Positions 1 through 7,628 of a stretch of 64,000 nt of DNA are shown piece after piece (position 1 is the first letter of the stretch; every line of letters starts with the position of its first letter). Where the stretch lies: the NCBI RefSeq assembly GCF_004362825.1, contig NZ_SNXZ01000003.1, forward strand, positions 534,784 to 598,783, in the 5' to 3' direction. Under the pieces are notes generated by a model, which searched no databases, had not been told where the DNA came from, and saw nothing but the letters and a program-made list of their open reading frames with translations. A program made the position numbers and the translations under genes. This stretch comes from Labedaea rhizosphaerae (GTDB lineage Bacteria; Actinomycetota; Actinomycetes; Mycobacteriales; Pseudonocardiaceae).

Positions 1-840
1 GGCCCGTACGACCGCGCCGTCGGGGTCGACGATCCACTCGCCCGGTTCGCCGACCGCGCAGTCGTCGGGTTCGGCGTCGGTGATCGTCCACTGTGTCCCG
101 TCGGGGTTCAGCACCGTGGCGCGCCGGGTCGCGGCGGTCGCCAGGCCGTTGGTCCACAGGCAGGCCTCCCGCACGGCGCCGTCGAGCGAGACCAGCTCGA
201 CCTCGCCGGCGAACGGCAGCGCGTCGAAGTCCATGCCTGGCGCGCATTTCACCGCGAGGTCGCGCCCGGCGTACGCCTCGGCCAGTGCGTCCAGCGGCGG
301 CAGGAAGTCCGCGGCCCGCCACCGGCGGCGCCCGACCGCGTCCCGTCGCGCCGGATCGGCGAACAGCGCGGTCCCTTTGGTGACGGGCCGGGTCGCGTCC
401 GCCCGCACCACGGTGACGTCCGGACAGTTGTGCCGTGCCATGGCAAGCCGGACCGGGTCGAGGTCGGATCCAATGCACTGCTTGGCCACCGCGCCGAGGG
501 CGGCCAGGTCGACCCCGACCGAGCAGGTGAGGTCGTGCACGTCGCGATCGGCGAACCGGTGGGCGCGGTGGCGCGCGACGGGCGCGGCGGTGGCCTGCTG
601 GAGCGCGGTGTCGGTGAACAGCCAGCGATCCGGGTCCTCCACTTTGGACCCGGCCTTCCGTCGCAGCAACACCGTCTCCACCAGGGCGGCGGCGTGCTCG
701 GGGTGCCGGCGCCGCACCGCGGCAACGTCGCGCAGGTGGCTGTCCTTGGTCAGCGGGAGGCTCCCCACCGCGGCCAGCGCCGCCGCGCCTTCCCTAGACC
801 GCAGGAAAGCGACGTCGCCAAGGGTGAACGGATACGCCAC
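1..840 (-). CDS. class I SAM-dependent methyltransferase, THUMP-like C-terminal domain (3' end beyond window)
   Basis: The open frame runs from GTG at 840 through the window edge (280 codons, no stop), so the C-terminus is missing. It opens VAYPFTLGDVAFLRS and contains LVETVLLRRKAGSK, WLFTDTALQQATA, the SAM-site motif DLTCSVGVDLAALG and later GSDLDPVRLAMARHN. These match the actinobacterial methyltransferase family that carries a THUMP-like C-terminal domain. That architecture suggests RNA methylation, but the substrate is unknown. An FADPARR segment stands where the catalytic DPxR-type loop is expected. Overlapping plus-strand open frames (for example 80-952) are shadows produced by GC bias. 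No strong Shine-Dalgarno sequence is visible before the GTG. Confidence 0.85.
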   Translation of the reverse strand, partial: MAYPFTLGDVAFLRSREGAAALAAVGSLPLTKDSHLRDVAAVRRRHPEHAAALVETVLLRRKAGSKVEDPDRWLFTDTALQQATAAPVARHRAHRFADRDVHDLTCSVGVDLAALGAVAKQCIGSDLDPVRLAMARHNCPDVTVVRADATRPVTKGTALFADPARRDAVGRRRWRAADFLPPLDALAEAYAGRDLAVKCAPGMDFDALPFAGEVELVSLDGAVREACLWTNGLATAATRRATVLNPDGTQWTITDAEPDDCAVGEPGEWIVDPDGAVVRA

Positions 841-859
841 TCGGCGATTATGGAGGCCG

Positions 860-907
860 CTCGGTTCGGCTACTCGCTCGGTTCGACTACTCGCCTCGAC
901 TATTCGA
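860..907. repeat. 17-bp degenerate tandem repeat
   Basis: CTCGGTTCGRCTACTCG occurs at 860-876 and 877-893, followed by a partial third unit. It fills the gap between the methyltransferase start and the 3' end of the membrane-protein gene. No function is evident. Confidence 0.55.
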
Positions 908-1337
908 TGGTGCGGCGGTAGTCGACCGACCGGCGCGGGCCGGGCAGGGTGAACCGGCGGATCAGGAAGTTCAGCGCGGCGCCGATGAGCAGCCACAGGA
1001 TGGCGGCGGTGCCGTCGTTGAGGAACGTGCGCAGTTTGGCCGCGTCGGGGGTGAACAGGTTGTGCAGGCCCAGTGACACGCCTGAGGCCCAACTGGACAC
1101 GAACGACGCGAACCCGTTCTTCGGATTGGCCTCCGCGAGCACCAGGATGATGTGCGCGACCAGCACGACCGCGAACAACACGGTGATGAACGTGATGACG
1201 GAGCAGACCATTCGCACGGCCCGGATGCGGCCGGCCCTGCTGTCCTCGATCTCTTCGTGCACCTCGTACCCGGGCGCCTCGTACCCGGGTGCCTCATAAC
1301 CGGGCCGGGGGCCTCGCTCAGGATCCGGGATCGTCAT
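900..1337 (-). CDS. two-helix membrane protein of unknown function
   Basis: 145 residues from ATG at 1337. The N-terminus holds a short Pro/Gly/Tyr repeat (units of YEAPG, residues about 12-25) on the cytoplasmic side. It is followed by a charged stretch, a hydrophobic helix at about 45-65 (MVCSVITFITVLFAVVLVAHI) and a second near the C-terminus (AAILWLLIGAALNFLI), separated by a roughly 50-residue polar segment. The end is basic (RRFTLPGPRR). I do not recognise a family; small actinobacterial membrane proteins of this kind are common. A longer start at 1406 would add 23 residues without membrane character and is less likely. Confidence 0.7.
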   Translation of the reverse strand: MTIPDPERGPRPGYEAPGYEAPGYEVHEEIEDSRAGRIRAVRMVCSVITFITVLFAVVLVAHIILVLAEANPKNGFASFVSSWASGVSLGLHNLFTPDAAKLRTFLNDGTAAILWLLIGAALNFLIRRFTLPGPRRSVDYRRTIE

Positions 1338-1394
1338 GCAGTCAAGTGTGAGCGCACCACCACCGCCCTGCATGACGAATCTGACAATAGGGCG

Positions 1395-1429
1395 TTGACA
1401 TGACAACCCCCTGTTGTCACGATGGGTTC
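1395..1429 (+). promoter_or_regulatory. promoter with palindromic operator in the spacer
   Basis: Consensus -35 TTGACA at 1395-1400, a 17-bp spacer, and a -10-like CACGAT at 1418-1423. This puts the transcription start at or next to the GTG at 1430. The spacer is almost filled by a perfect inverted repeat, TGACAAC-N5-GTTGTCA (1401-1419). The HTH protein encoded next is a plausible autoregulator. Seen directly; function inferred. Confidence 0.65.
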
Positions 1430-1633
1430 GTGAACGAGGACCACCGAGAAGCGCTCGACCGGATCAAGGACGCCCGCGACAAGGCGATCCACCACACCCG
1501 CCTCGCCCAGCAGTTCGCCGCGGAGCGCCGCGAGCTCATGCAGGGCCTCATCGACCAGGGCGTCAGCCAGTCCGACATCGCCCGCGAGCTGGGCGTCTCC
1601 CGCCAGGCCATCCAGAAGATGCTCGCGTGCTGA
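1430..1633 (+). CDS. small helix-turn-helix protein
   Basis: 67 residues from GTG 1430. An N-terminal charged helix (EDHREALDRIKDARDKAIHHTRLAQQFAAERREL) is followed by a helix-turn-helix, GVSQSDIARELGVSRQAIQKML, that nearly reaches the C-terminus. I chose GTG 1430 because the promoter above would start transcription there; ATG 1400 lies inside that promoter. The stop overlaps the GTG of the following kinase-like gene (1627), so the two are translationally coupled. It probably regulates its own operon through the 1401-1419 palindrome. Confidence 0.75.
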   Translation: MNEDHREALDRIKDARDKAIHHTRLAQQFAAERRELMQGLIDQGVSQSDIARELGVSRQAIQKMLAC

Positions 1634-2154
1634 CCCAGGTCATCGTCCTCAACGGCGGCTCGAGCTCCGGCAAGTCCACCATCGCCCGCGCCCTGCAGGA
1701 CCGGCTCCCCGAACCCTGGCTCAGCCTCAGCGTCGACATGCTGGTCGAGGCCATGCCAGGCGAGGGGATCGCCATCTCCGAGGACGGTGACGTGACCCCC
1801 GACGACACCTTCGGCCGGCTTGAACGGGCTTGGATGACGGGCGTCGCCGCCATGGTCAGGGCCGGCGCCAAGGTCATCATCGACGACGTGTTCCTCAGCG
1901 GGCGGGAATCCCAGGACCGGTGGCGCCAGGCCCTGGCCGGCCTGGCGGTGCTCTGGGTCGGCGTCCACTGCGACGCCGTTACGGCCGAGGCACGCGAGCT
2001 CGCTCGCGGTGACCGCATCGCGGGCATGGCCGCCAAGCAGGCCGAGACCGTCCACGACGGCGTGCACTACGACCTCGAGGTCGACACCACGGACACCGAC
2101 GCCACGACCTGCGCCGAGCTGATCACCGCCCGGCTGGTGACTCAACCGAAGTAG
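1627..2154 (+). CDS. chloramphenicol phosphotransferase-like P-loop kinase
   Basis: 175 residues. The start VLTQVIVLNGGSSSGKST carries a Walker A motif (GGSSSGKS, about residues 9-16). LSVDMLVEAMPG and AKVIIDDVFLSG fit the CPT family of O-phosphotransferases, and the C-terminal VHDGVHYDLEVDTTDT is also typical. CPT enzymes phosphorylate chloramphenicol in producers, but most homologues have unknown substrates, so resistance should not be assumed. It overlaps the HTH gene by 7 nt and is convergent with a decayed HIT gene. Confidence 0.8.
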   Translation: MLTQVIVLNGGSSSGKSTIARALQDRLPEPWLSLSVDMLVEAMPGEGIAISEDGDVTPDDTFGRLERAWMTGVAAMVRAGAKVIIDDVFLSGRESQDRWRQALAGLAVLWVGVHCDAVTAEARELARGDRIAGMAAKQAETVHDGVHYDLEVDTTDTDATTCAELITARLVTQPK

Positions 2155-2155
2155 C

Positions 2156-2358
2156 CGCTCAACCGCCGGGCCAGCCCAGCGCGCCGGCAGTGACAGGTCA
2201 TCGGGGGTGCCGGGATGGCGGGCGAACGCGTGCTGGTGGAAGTGCGCGACACCGCGCCCGAGGCGCGACACCACCACAAGCTCGTCGCGTCAGACCACCG
2301 GGCCGACGAGCTCACCCTGCCCGCGGTGCTTGGCGCAGATCGGGCAGGTCTCGATCAC
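2156..2358 (-). pseudogene. decayed HIT-family hydrolase gene
   Basis: Reading from GTG 2358, which overlaps the methyltransferase stop as GTGA, the frame gives CPICAKHRGQGELVGPVV, then TGA at 2292-2290. The same frame continues as DELVVVS, then jumps to GVAHFHQHAFARHPGTP, the HxHxH signature of HIT nucleotide hydrolases/transferases. The roughly 50 residues normally between these blocks are absent and the C-terminus dissolves into the convergent kinase gene. In-frame deletion plus a stop plus truncation make this a pseudogene. A track-length ORF is not expected here and none is functional. Confidence 0.7.
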
Positions 2359-3320
2359 TCGGGCTTGGTCCCGGTGATCAGCACGTTGTAGAACAGGCTG
2401 CGCGGCAACACCTTGGCGAGCAGCTTCTCGTCCACAGCGGACAGTCGCTGCCAGGTCCGGTACGCGAACATCGCCCACTTGAAGCCGAGCTTCTCCCGCG
2501 GCACGGCGGCCTCGAAGGTCCGCACCGGCCACCCGAACAAAGCGGCGGCGAACTCCTCGGTCACCGCACGCACCCGCGCCGCCCCGGCCGACCTAGCCAT
2601 CCCCTCCAGGGCGGCCGGGTCGAACGTGTGGATGTCGACGACGGCCTCCAGGGCGGCGGCACGCGACGACTCGTCCAGCTCCTCCTGCGGGCGGCGCCAC
2701 CCGCGCAGCCGCGGCAGCTTCGTCACGTTCGTGGTCAGCCACCACGTCAGCTGGCCGAGCTTGCGCGCGTAGCGGTCACCGATCTTCGTCGGCTCGCCGG
2801 CGAAGACGAACCGGCCGCCGGGCTTCAGCACCCGCAGCACCTCGGCGAACGCGGCCTGCACGTCCGGGATGTGGTGCAGCACGGCGTGCCCGACCACCAG
2901 GTCGAAGGTGTTGTCGTCATAGGGGATCCGCTCGGCGTCGGCGACCCGGCCGTCGACGTCGAGGCCCAGGTTGGCGCCGTTGCGCAGGGCGACCTCGACC
3001 ATGCCGGGCGAGAGGTCGGTGACCGAGCCCTTCTTGGCCACGCCGCCCTGCATCAGGTTCAGCAGGAAGAACCCGGTGCCACTGCCCAGTTCCATGGCGT
3101 GCTCGTACGGGCCGGCGTCGCCCGCGACCGCCTTGAACCGGCCGACGGCGTAGTCGATGCAGCGCTCGTCGTAGGAGATGGACCACTTCTCGTCGTACGT
3201 GCCCGCTTCCCAGTCGTGGTAGAGCACGTTGGCAAGCTTCGGGTCCGTCCAGGCCGCCTCGACCTGCTCTTCGGTGGCATGCGGGTTCGGCGCGGGGTCG
3301 AGGTCGTGCTCAGCGGCCAT
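2355..3320 (-). CDS. class I SAM-dependent methyltransferase
   Basis: 321 residues from ATG 3320. Motif I is AMELGSGTGFFLLN (about residues 74-87), followed by SVTDLSPGMVEVA, DAERIPYDDNTFDLVVGHAVLHHIPD and EVLRVLKPGGRFVFAGEP, the full order of a Methyltransf_11/25 fold. The C-terminal 130 residues (GWRRPQEELDESSR...) form a family-specific extension. The substrate is unknown. It overlaps the enoyl-CoA hydratase gene by 11 nt, so it is part of the same transcript, and ends by overlapping the dead HIT gene. Confidence 0.85.
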   Translation of the reverse strand: MAAEHDLDPAPNPHATEEQVEAAWTDPKLANVLYHDWEAGTYDEKWSISYDERCIDYAVGRFKAVAGDAGPYEHAMELGSGTGFFLLNLMQGGVAKKGSVTDLSPGMVEVALRNGANLGLDVDGRVADAERIPYDDNTFDLVVGHAVLHHIPDVQAAFAEVLRVLKPGGRFVFAGEPTKIGDRYARKLGQLTWWLTTNVTKLPRLRGWRRPQEELDESSRAAALEAVVDIHTFDPAALEGMARSAGAARVRAVTEEFAAALFGWPVRTFEAAVPREKLGFKWAMFAYRTWQRLSAVDEKLLAKVLPRSLFYNVLITGTKPE

Positions 3321-4089
3321 TGAACTGCGCCTTTCCCGGCCCGTTCTCGATGAACGAGGCCATCCCCGTCGTGCGGTCCTCGGTGTTGAACAGAGCGGCG
3401 AACAGCGCGGTCTCGAGCTTCAGGCCGTTGGCCAGGTCGCCGTCGAGGCCGCCGTCGATGGCGGCCTTCGCGGCGGCCAGCGCGCGGGAGGCGGCACCGG
3501 TGAACTGACCGGCCCAGTCGCGGGCGGCCTTGTAGACGTCGTCGGGTGCGACCACCTGGTCGACCATGCCGATCGCGAGGGCTTCCTCGGCGCCCACGAA
3601 CCGTCCTGTGTAGACGATGTCCTTCGCCTTGGCGGGGCCCACGAGGCGGGCCAGGCGCTGCGTCCCACCCGCGCCGGGGATGATGCCGAGCAGGATCTCG
3701 GGCTGGCCGACCTTCGAGTTGTCGCCGCAGATCCGGCGGTCGCAGGCCAGGGCGAGCTCGTAGCCGCCGCCGAGGGCGTAGCCGGTGATCGCGGCGACGG
3801 TCGGCATGGGCAGCTCGGCGATCGCGGTGATCGCGCCGGAGAGTTCGGGGCCGTAGTCGGCGATGGCGTTGTAGTCCATCGGCGCGAACTCCTTGACGTC
3901 CGCGCCCGCGGCGAACACCTTCTCGCCGCCGTAGACGATCACGGCTTTCACGTCGTCCCGGTCGCGTGCTTCGTAGGCCGCGGCTCGCAGTTCGGCTTGC
4001 AACTGCCGGTTGATGGCGTTCATCGGCGGGCGCTGCAGCCGGATGGTGCCGATGCCGTCCTCGACCTCGAGCTTGACGAACTCAGCCAC
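3310..4089 (-). CDS. enoyl-CoA hydratase/isomerase
   Basis: 259 residues, start GTG 4089 behind CAGGAGG. Crotonase fold: NAINRQLQAEL, oxyanion-hole segment KVFAAGADVKEFA, then GYALGGGYELALACDRRI and KVGQPEILLGIIPGAGGTQRLARLVG, which contains the EILLGIIPG glutamates expected of true hydratases. It should hydrate 2-enoyl-CoA in fatty-acid beta-oxidation in the cytoplasm. It lies between an ABC ATPase gene (52 nt upstream) and a methyltransferase it overlaps. The full family length is present. Confidence 0.92.
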   Translation of the reverse strand: MAEFVKLEVEDGIGTIRLQRPPMNAINRQLQAELRAAAYEARDRDDVKAVIVYGGEKVFAAGADVKEFAPMDYNAIADYGPELSGAITAIAELPMPTVAAITGYALGGGYELALACDRRICGDNSKVGQPEILLGIIPGAGGTQRLARLVGPAKAKDIVYTGRFVGAEEALAIGMVDQVVAPDDVYKAARDWAGQFTGAASRALAAAKAAIDGGLDGDLANGLKLETALFAALFNTEDRTTGMASFIENGPGKAQFNGR

Positions 4090-4141
4090 GCGAAACCTCC
4101 TGTTGCGACGGTCCCCGGCAGGCTACCGCGCAGTAAGAACG

Positions 4142-4981
4142 TCAGCCTTTGCGGCGGGCGAAGTACCGGTCCGCGGAGCGCTCCAGCACCAGGTCCTGGC
4201 CGAACGCCTCGGTGAGGTTCTCGCTGGTCAGCACGTCCTCCAGCAGACCCTGCGCGACCACGCCGCCGTCGCGCAGCAGCATCAGGTGGGTGAACCCGGG
4301 CGGGATCTCCTCGACGTGGTGGGTGACCAGCACGGTGGCCGGCGCGTCCGGGTCGGCGGCCAGCTCGGACAGCGTCGCGACCAGGTCCTCGCGGCCGCCG
4401 AGGTCGAGGCCCGCGGCGGGCTCGTCGAGCAGCAGCACCTCCGGGTCGGTCATCAGCGCGCGGGCGATCAGCGTGCGCTTGCGCTCCCCTTCGGACAGCG
4501 TGCCGAACGTGCGCTCGGCGAGGTGCCCCACACCGAGCATGGTCAGCAGTTCGCGGGCGCGGCCGGTGTCGAGCTGGTCGTAGGCCTCGCGCCAGCGCCC
4601 GACGACGGCGTACCCGGCGCTGACCACGACGTCGAGCACCTGCTCGTCGCCCGGCACCCGGCCGGCGACGGCGGCCGAGCTGAACCCGATGCGCGGGCGC
4701 AGCTCGAACACGTTGGTCCGGCCGATCCGCTCGCCGAGCAGGTGCACGGTGCCCGAGGTCGGGTGCAGCTCGGCGGCGGCGATGCGCAGCAGCGTGGTCT
4801 TGCCCGCACCGTTGCCGCCGAGGATCACCCAGCGCTCGTCGAGCTCGACGCGCCAGTCGACGGCGGCGAGCAAGTCGTTGCCGCCACGGCGAACGCCGAC
4901 ACCGGACATGTGCACAACCAGGTCATCGAGGTCCTCCGGGTCGGGAGACACACCGCCCGCCTTTCTGCCGCCGCTCGCCAT
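4142..4981 (-). CDS. ABC-type ATPase, stand-alone
   Basis: About 279 residues from ATG 4981. Walker A GGNGAGKTT, signature LSEGERKR, Walker B VLLLDEPAAGLD and switch VLVTHHVEEIP are all intact. No permease or binding protein is adjacent. It resembles soluble ModF/YlmA-type ATPases rather than an importer subunit. An upstream in-frame ATG (5083) would add a low-complexity tail overlapping the divergent T7SS-like gene's leader and is rejected. It is likely cotranscribed with the hydratase downstream. Confidence 0.85.
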   Translation of the reverse strand: MASGGRKAGGVSPDPEDLDDLVVHMSGVGVRRGGNDLLAAVDWRVELDERWVILGGNGAGKTTLLRIAAAELHPTSGTVHLLGERIGRTNVFELRPRIGFSSAAVAGRVPGDEQVLDVVVSAGYAVVGRWREAYDQLDTGRARELLTMLGVGHLAERTFGTLSEGERKRTLIARALMTDPEVLLLDEPAAGLDLGGREDLVATLSELAADPDAPATVLVTHHVEEIPPGFTHLMLLRDGGVVAQGLLEDVLTSENLTEAFGQDLVLERSADRYFARRKG

Positions 4982-5112
4982 TTCCGTGCCAGTCACCGCC
5001 CATTGTGTCGTTTGCGCATGGGTGCCCTCCGCTTGCCTCCCTGGGCAGCGCGCCTGGCCGGGTGCGACACGCCGCCGGTTCACTGCGGACGTTGGTGAGC
5101 GGAGGAGCGCAA

Positions 5113-7167
5113 GTGCGAGGAAAGTTCGCGGGCCTGGGGTTCGACCCGGCGCCCGGCAACGCGGGTGACGTCCGCGCGGCGGCCGATGCCATGGCGGGCG
5201 CGGGTGATCGACTCGCCGGTTCGCCCGGCTCGCTGCGCTCGGTGCTCACCGCCGGCGACTGGCAGGGCGCCTGCGCCGAAGGCTTCGCCGCCGTGGGTGC
5301 CCCGGTGCCCGGCGCACTGGAGACGGCCCACGGCGAGTTGCGGGCGGCGAGCCAGGCGTTGCACACCTGGCACGGGCAGTTGCTGGTCAACCAGCACGCC
5401 GCGGAACGGCTGGACAAGACCGCCAAGCAGTTGCGCACCGAGATCGGCGAAGCCGAACGCGAGGTCCTCGCCGCGGACACCCGGCTGGCCGCGACCACGG
5501 GGCCCCACCGGTCCCAAGCCGAGGCCGCCCTGCACGGCGCGCAGCAGCACCTGGCCACCCTGCGCACCCGGCTCGCGACCACGCTGCGCGCCGCTCATCG
5601 CCTGGCCCGGCGCCACCTGCGCGAGGCGGACACCGCGGCGGCGGTCCTGCGTGGCACCCCGCCGTCGACCAGCTGGCCCGTCGCCGCCGGGGACGGGGTC
5701 GCCACCGGCGTCGGCGGCACGAGCGCGTGGACCGGGCAGGTGGCCACGATCACGTTGCCGGGCGAGACCGATCCCGTGGTGGCGCTGCCCCTCGGCGCTC
5801 AGCCCGGCGACGCCGGCTGGCCGGTGCTGCCCATCGCCCCCGCCACGTCCGCACCGATCGATCCGGCGGACTTCCCGGCCGATCCGACCGGCCTGACCGG
5901 CGCGGCGGCCGCCCCGGTCAGCCCGATCGCGCCCGTCAGCGGGATCCCTGTCGACTCGGCCACCGTGCGCCCCGGTGTCGAGACCACCCGCCCGGCTGCA
6001 GCGGTCCTCGCCCCGCCGGTGCCCGAGCCGGTCGCGGCGATCGCGGACCACCGCCCGACCACCACCCACCACCAGGAACCAGCGGTGACCCGGGTCGTCA
6101 CGACGCCTGCGCACGCGGTGCGCACCACCGTCCGGGACGCGGTGCCGAGCACGCCAGTGCACCGGCCCTCGGCGGCGACACGAACCTACGAAGCCGTCCG
6201 GTCCAGCGAGCCGGTCCACCACGTGGCCCCGGCCGATCCGGCCCCGGCCCGACGGCCCGCCCACCAGACCCCGGACCGGCAACCCGCCGACCACGGCGGT
6301 GGCCGGACCCCGGACCGGCAGCCCCACCACGGCGGCAACCCGGCATCCGCCGAGCCGCACCCGATCCGGCCAACTCCCCCGGCCACCGCGGCAACGGCCA
6401 CCCCGGCAACGGCCACCGCACTCGGCCACACGGCCACCCCGGCCACCCCGGCGCCGCTCGCCACCACCACCGCCGAGACCGCCACCGTCGCCCCGCCGCC
6501 CTCCGACACCGCGTCCGGCGCAAGCCCGGCGACGCCCCCGAACCCGGCGCCGAACCCCACGCCGAGCCCAACGCCGAGTGCCGCGCCCAGCACCGGCCAG
6601 CCGAGCCAGCAGGCACCCCACGAACCCGCGCCGCACCACCTGGCCGCGGCCCCGGGTCAGCAGGTCGCCGCCGACCAGGGCAAGTCGGCGAGCCAGCCCA
6701 GCGGCCAGGGCACCCCGCAAATCACCGACCACCGCAGGGAGGCCGGCCCGCTCCCCGACGCGCTGCTCGCCGCCGAGCCGGCGCCGGGCGACTACACCGG
6801 GGTCGTGCTGCCCGCACCGCCGCAGTGGGACGGCACGAGCGTCGCACCGCTGCGCGACGCCGGGTTGCTGCCCGGCACCGAGGACGGGCTGTGGGCGACC
6901 TTCGTCATCGCCGCCGCGCTCGGCCCGGCGCTGATCGCGGAGTCGCTCGCGAGCGGCCGTCAGCGCAACCGCGACGGCGGCAGGCGCCCGGGCAAGGCGA
7001 ACCGGATGCGGGCGTTCGTGCTGCAGCCCGGTGGCGAGCAGCTGGTGATGTTGACCTTGCAGGCCCGCGGTGCCGACGGCTGGGCGACGCGGCGCGCCCT
7101 GTTCCTGCGTGCGGTGGCCCAGTACCGTCGCCCCGCCGAGGTCACCGCCGGTCCCTCATCCCCGTGA
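5113..7167 (+). CDS. T7SS-like fusion protein: LGFDPxPGNAG domain, long Pro/Ala/Thr linker, C-terminal TGVxL domain
   Basis: 685 residues from GTG 5113, with GGAGGAGCGC just upstream. Residues about 5-200 are helical and start LGFDPAPGNAGDV. A WXG-like turn GDWQGACAEGF sits near residue 50, and LHTWHGQLLVNQHAAERLDKTAKQ follows. The same landmarks occur in the gene at 7629. Residues about 210-560 are Pro/Ala/Thr/His-rich and probably disordered. Residues about 565-685 (YTGVVLPAPPQWDGTS ... MLTLQARGADGWATRRALF) resemble the whole protein at 8977. So this gene looks like a fusion of the two flanking families. No secretion ATPase is nearby. Function unknown. Confidence 0.75.
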   Translation: MRGKFAGLGFDPAPGNAGDVRAAADAMAGAGDRLAGSPGSLRSVLTAGDWQGACAEGFAAVGAPVPGALETAHGELRAASQALHTWHGQLLVNQHAAERLDKTAKQLRTEIGEAEREVLAADTRLAATTGPHRSQAEAALHGAQQHLATLRTRLATTLRAAHRLARRHLREADTAAAVLRGTPPSTSWPVAAGDGVATGVGGTSAWTGQVATITLPGETDPVVALPLGAQPGDAGWPVLPIAPATSAPIDPADFPADPTGLTGAAAAPVSPIAPVSGIPVDSATVRPGVETTRPAAAVLAPPVPEPVAAIADHRPTTTHHQEPAVTRVVTTPAHAVRTTVRDAVPSTPVHRPSAATRTYEAVRSSEPVHHVAPADPAPARRPAHQTPDRQPADHGGGRTPDRQPHHGGNPASAEPHPIRPTPPATAATATPATATALGHTATPATPAPLATTTAETATVAPPPSDTASGASPATPPNPAPNPTPSPTPSAAPSTGQPSQQAPHEPAPHHLAAAPGQQVAADQGKSASQPSGQGTPQITDHRREAGPLPDALLAAEPAPGDYTGVVLPAPPQWDGTSVAPLRDAGLLPGTEDGLWATFVIAAALGPALIAESLASGRQRNRDGGRRPGKANRMRAFVLQPGGEQLVMLTLQARGADGWATRRALFLRAVAQYRRPAEVTAGPSSP

Positions 7168-7281
7168 TGCCCTGATGACCAGTTGAGCGGCGATCTTGTC
7201 GAGGTGCGCACCACCGTTGGCCGCCGCCGCACCCGTGGCGCTGTACTACCAAGCAACGAACGACCGGCCCGAGGAGCATTG

Positions 7282-7623
7282 ATGACCGGCAAGGGCTACA
7301 CCGTCAACACGGACAGCCTGGCAATTCGCATCGGTGAGCTGCGCGCACTGGTGGACACCGTGCAGTCCGCCGCCGACCAGCTCGAGCTCTACGGCGCCGA
7401 GCTCGGGCCCGGCGACATCAGCTCGGCGGTGGCCGAGGTGGCCGACCACTGGCGCGACGGTCTGGGCAACATCGCCGACCACATCGGCACCATGGCCGAC
7501 AGCGTGAGCAACGCGGTCACCAACTACGACACCCTCGAGCAGGAGGGCGCGGACCGGTTCAAGGTCAAGATGGCCGCCCAGACCCAGGCGCTCGTCGCCC
7601 AGGCCCAGCAGCAGGGAGGCTGA
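7282..7623 (+). CDS. WXG100-family protein
   Basis: 113 residues from ATG 7282 with GAGGAG upstream. A two-helix hairpin has a central HWRDG turn (W57) in place of WxG. A YDTLE motif (residues 82-86) follows, fitting the YxxxD/E secretion signal of type VII substrates. EsxA/EsxB-type proteins form helical dimers and leave through the ESX membrane complex. It sits between two LGFDPxPGNAG proteins, which are candidate partners. The C-terminus is Gln/Ala-rich. Confidence 0.8.
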   Translation: MTGKGYTVNTDSLAIRIGELRALVDTVQSAADQLELYGAELGPGDISSAVAEVADHWRDGLGNIADHIGTMADSVSNAVTNYDTLEQEGADRFKVKMAAQTQALVAQAQQQGG

Positions 7624-7628
7624 GCGAC

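Noticed and set aside
80-952. 290-codon forward open frame
   Set aside because: Ser/Arg/Ala-rich shadow; the reverse strand encodes a recognisable methyltransferase that simply runs off the window.
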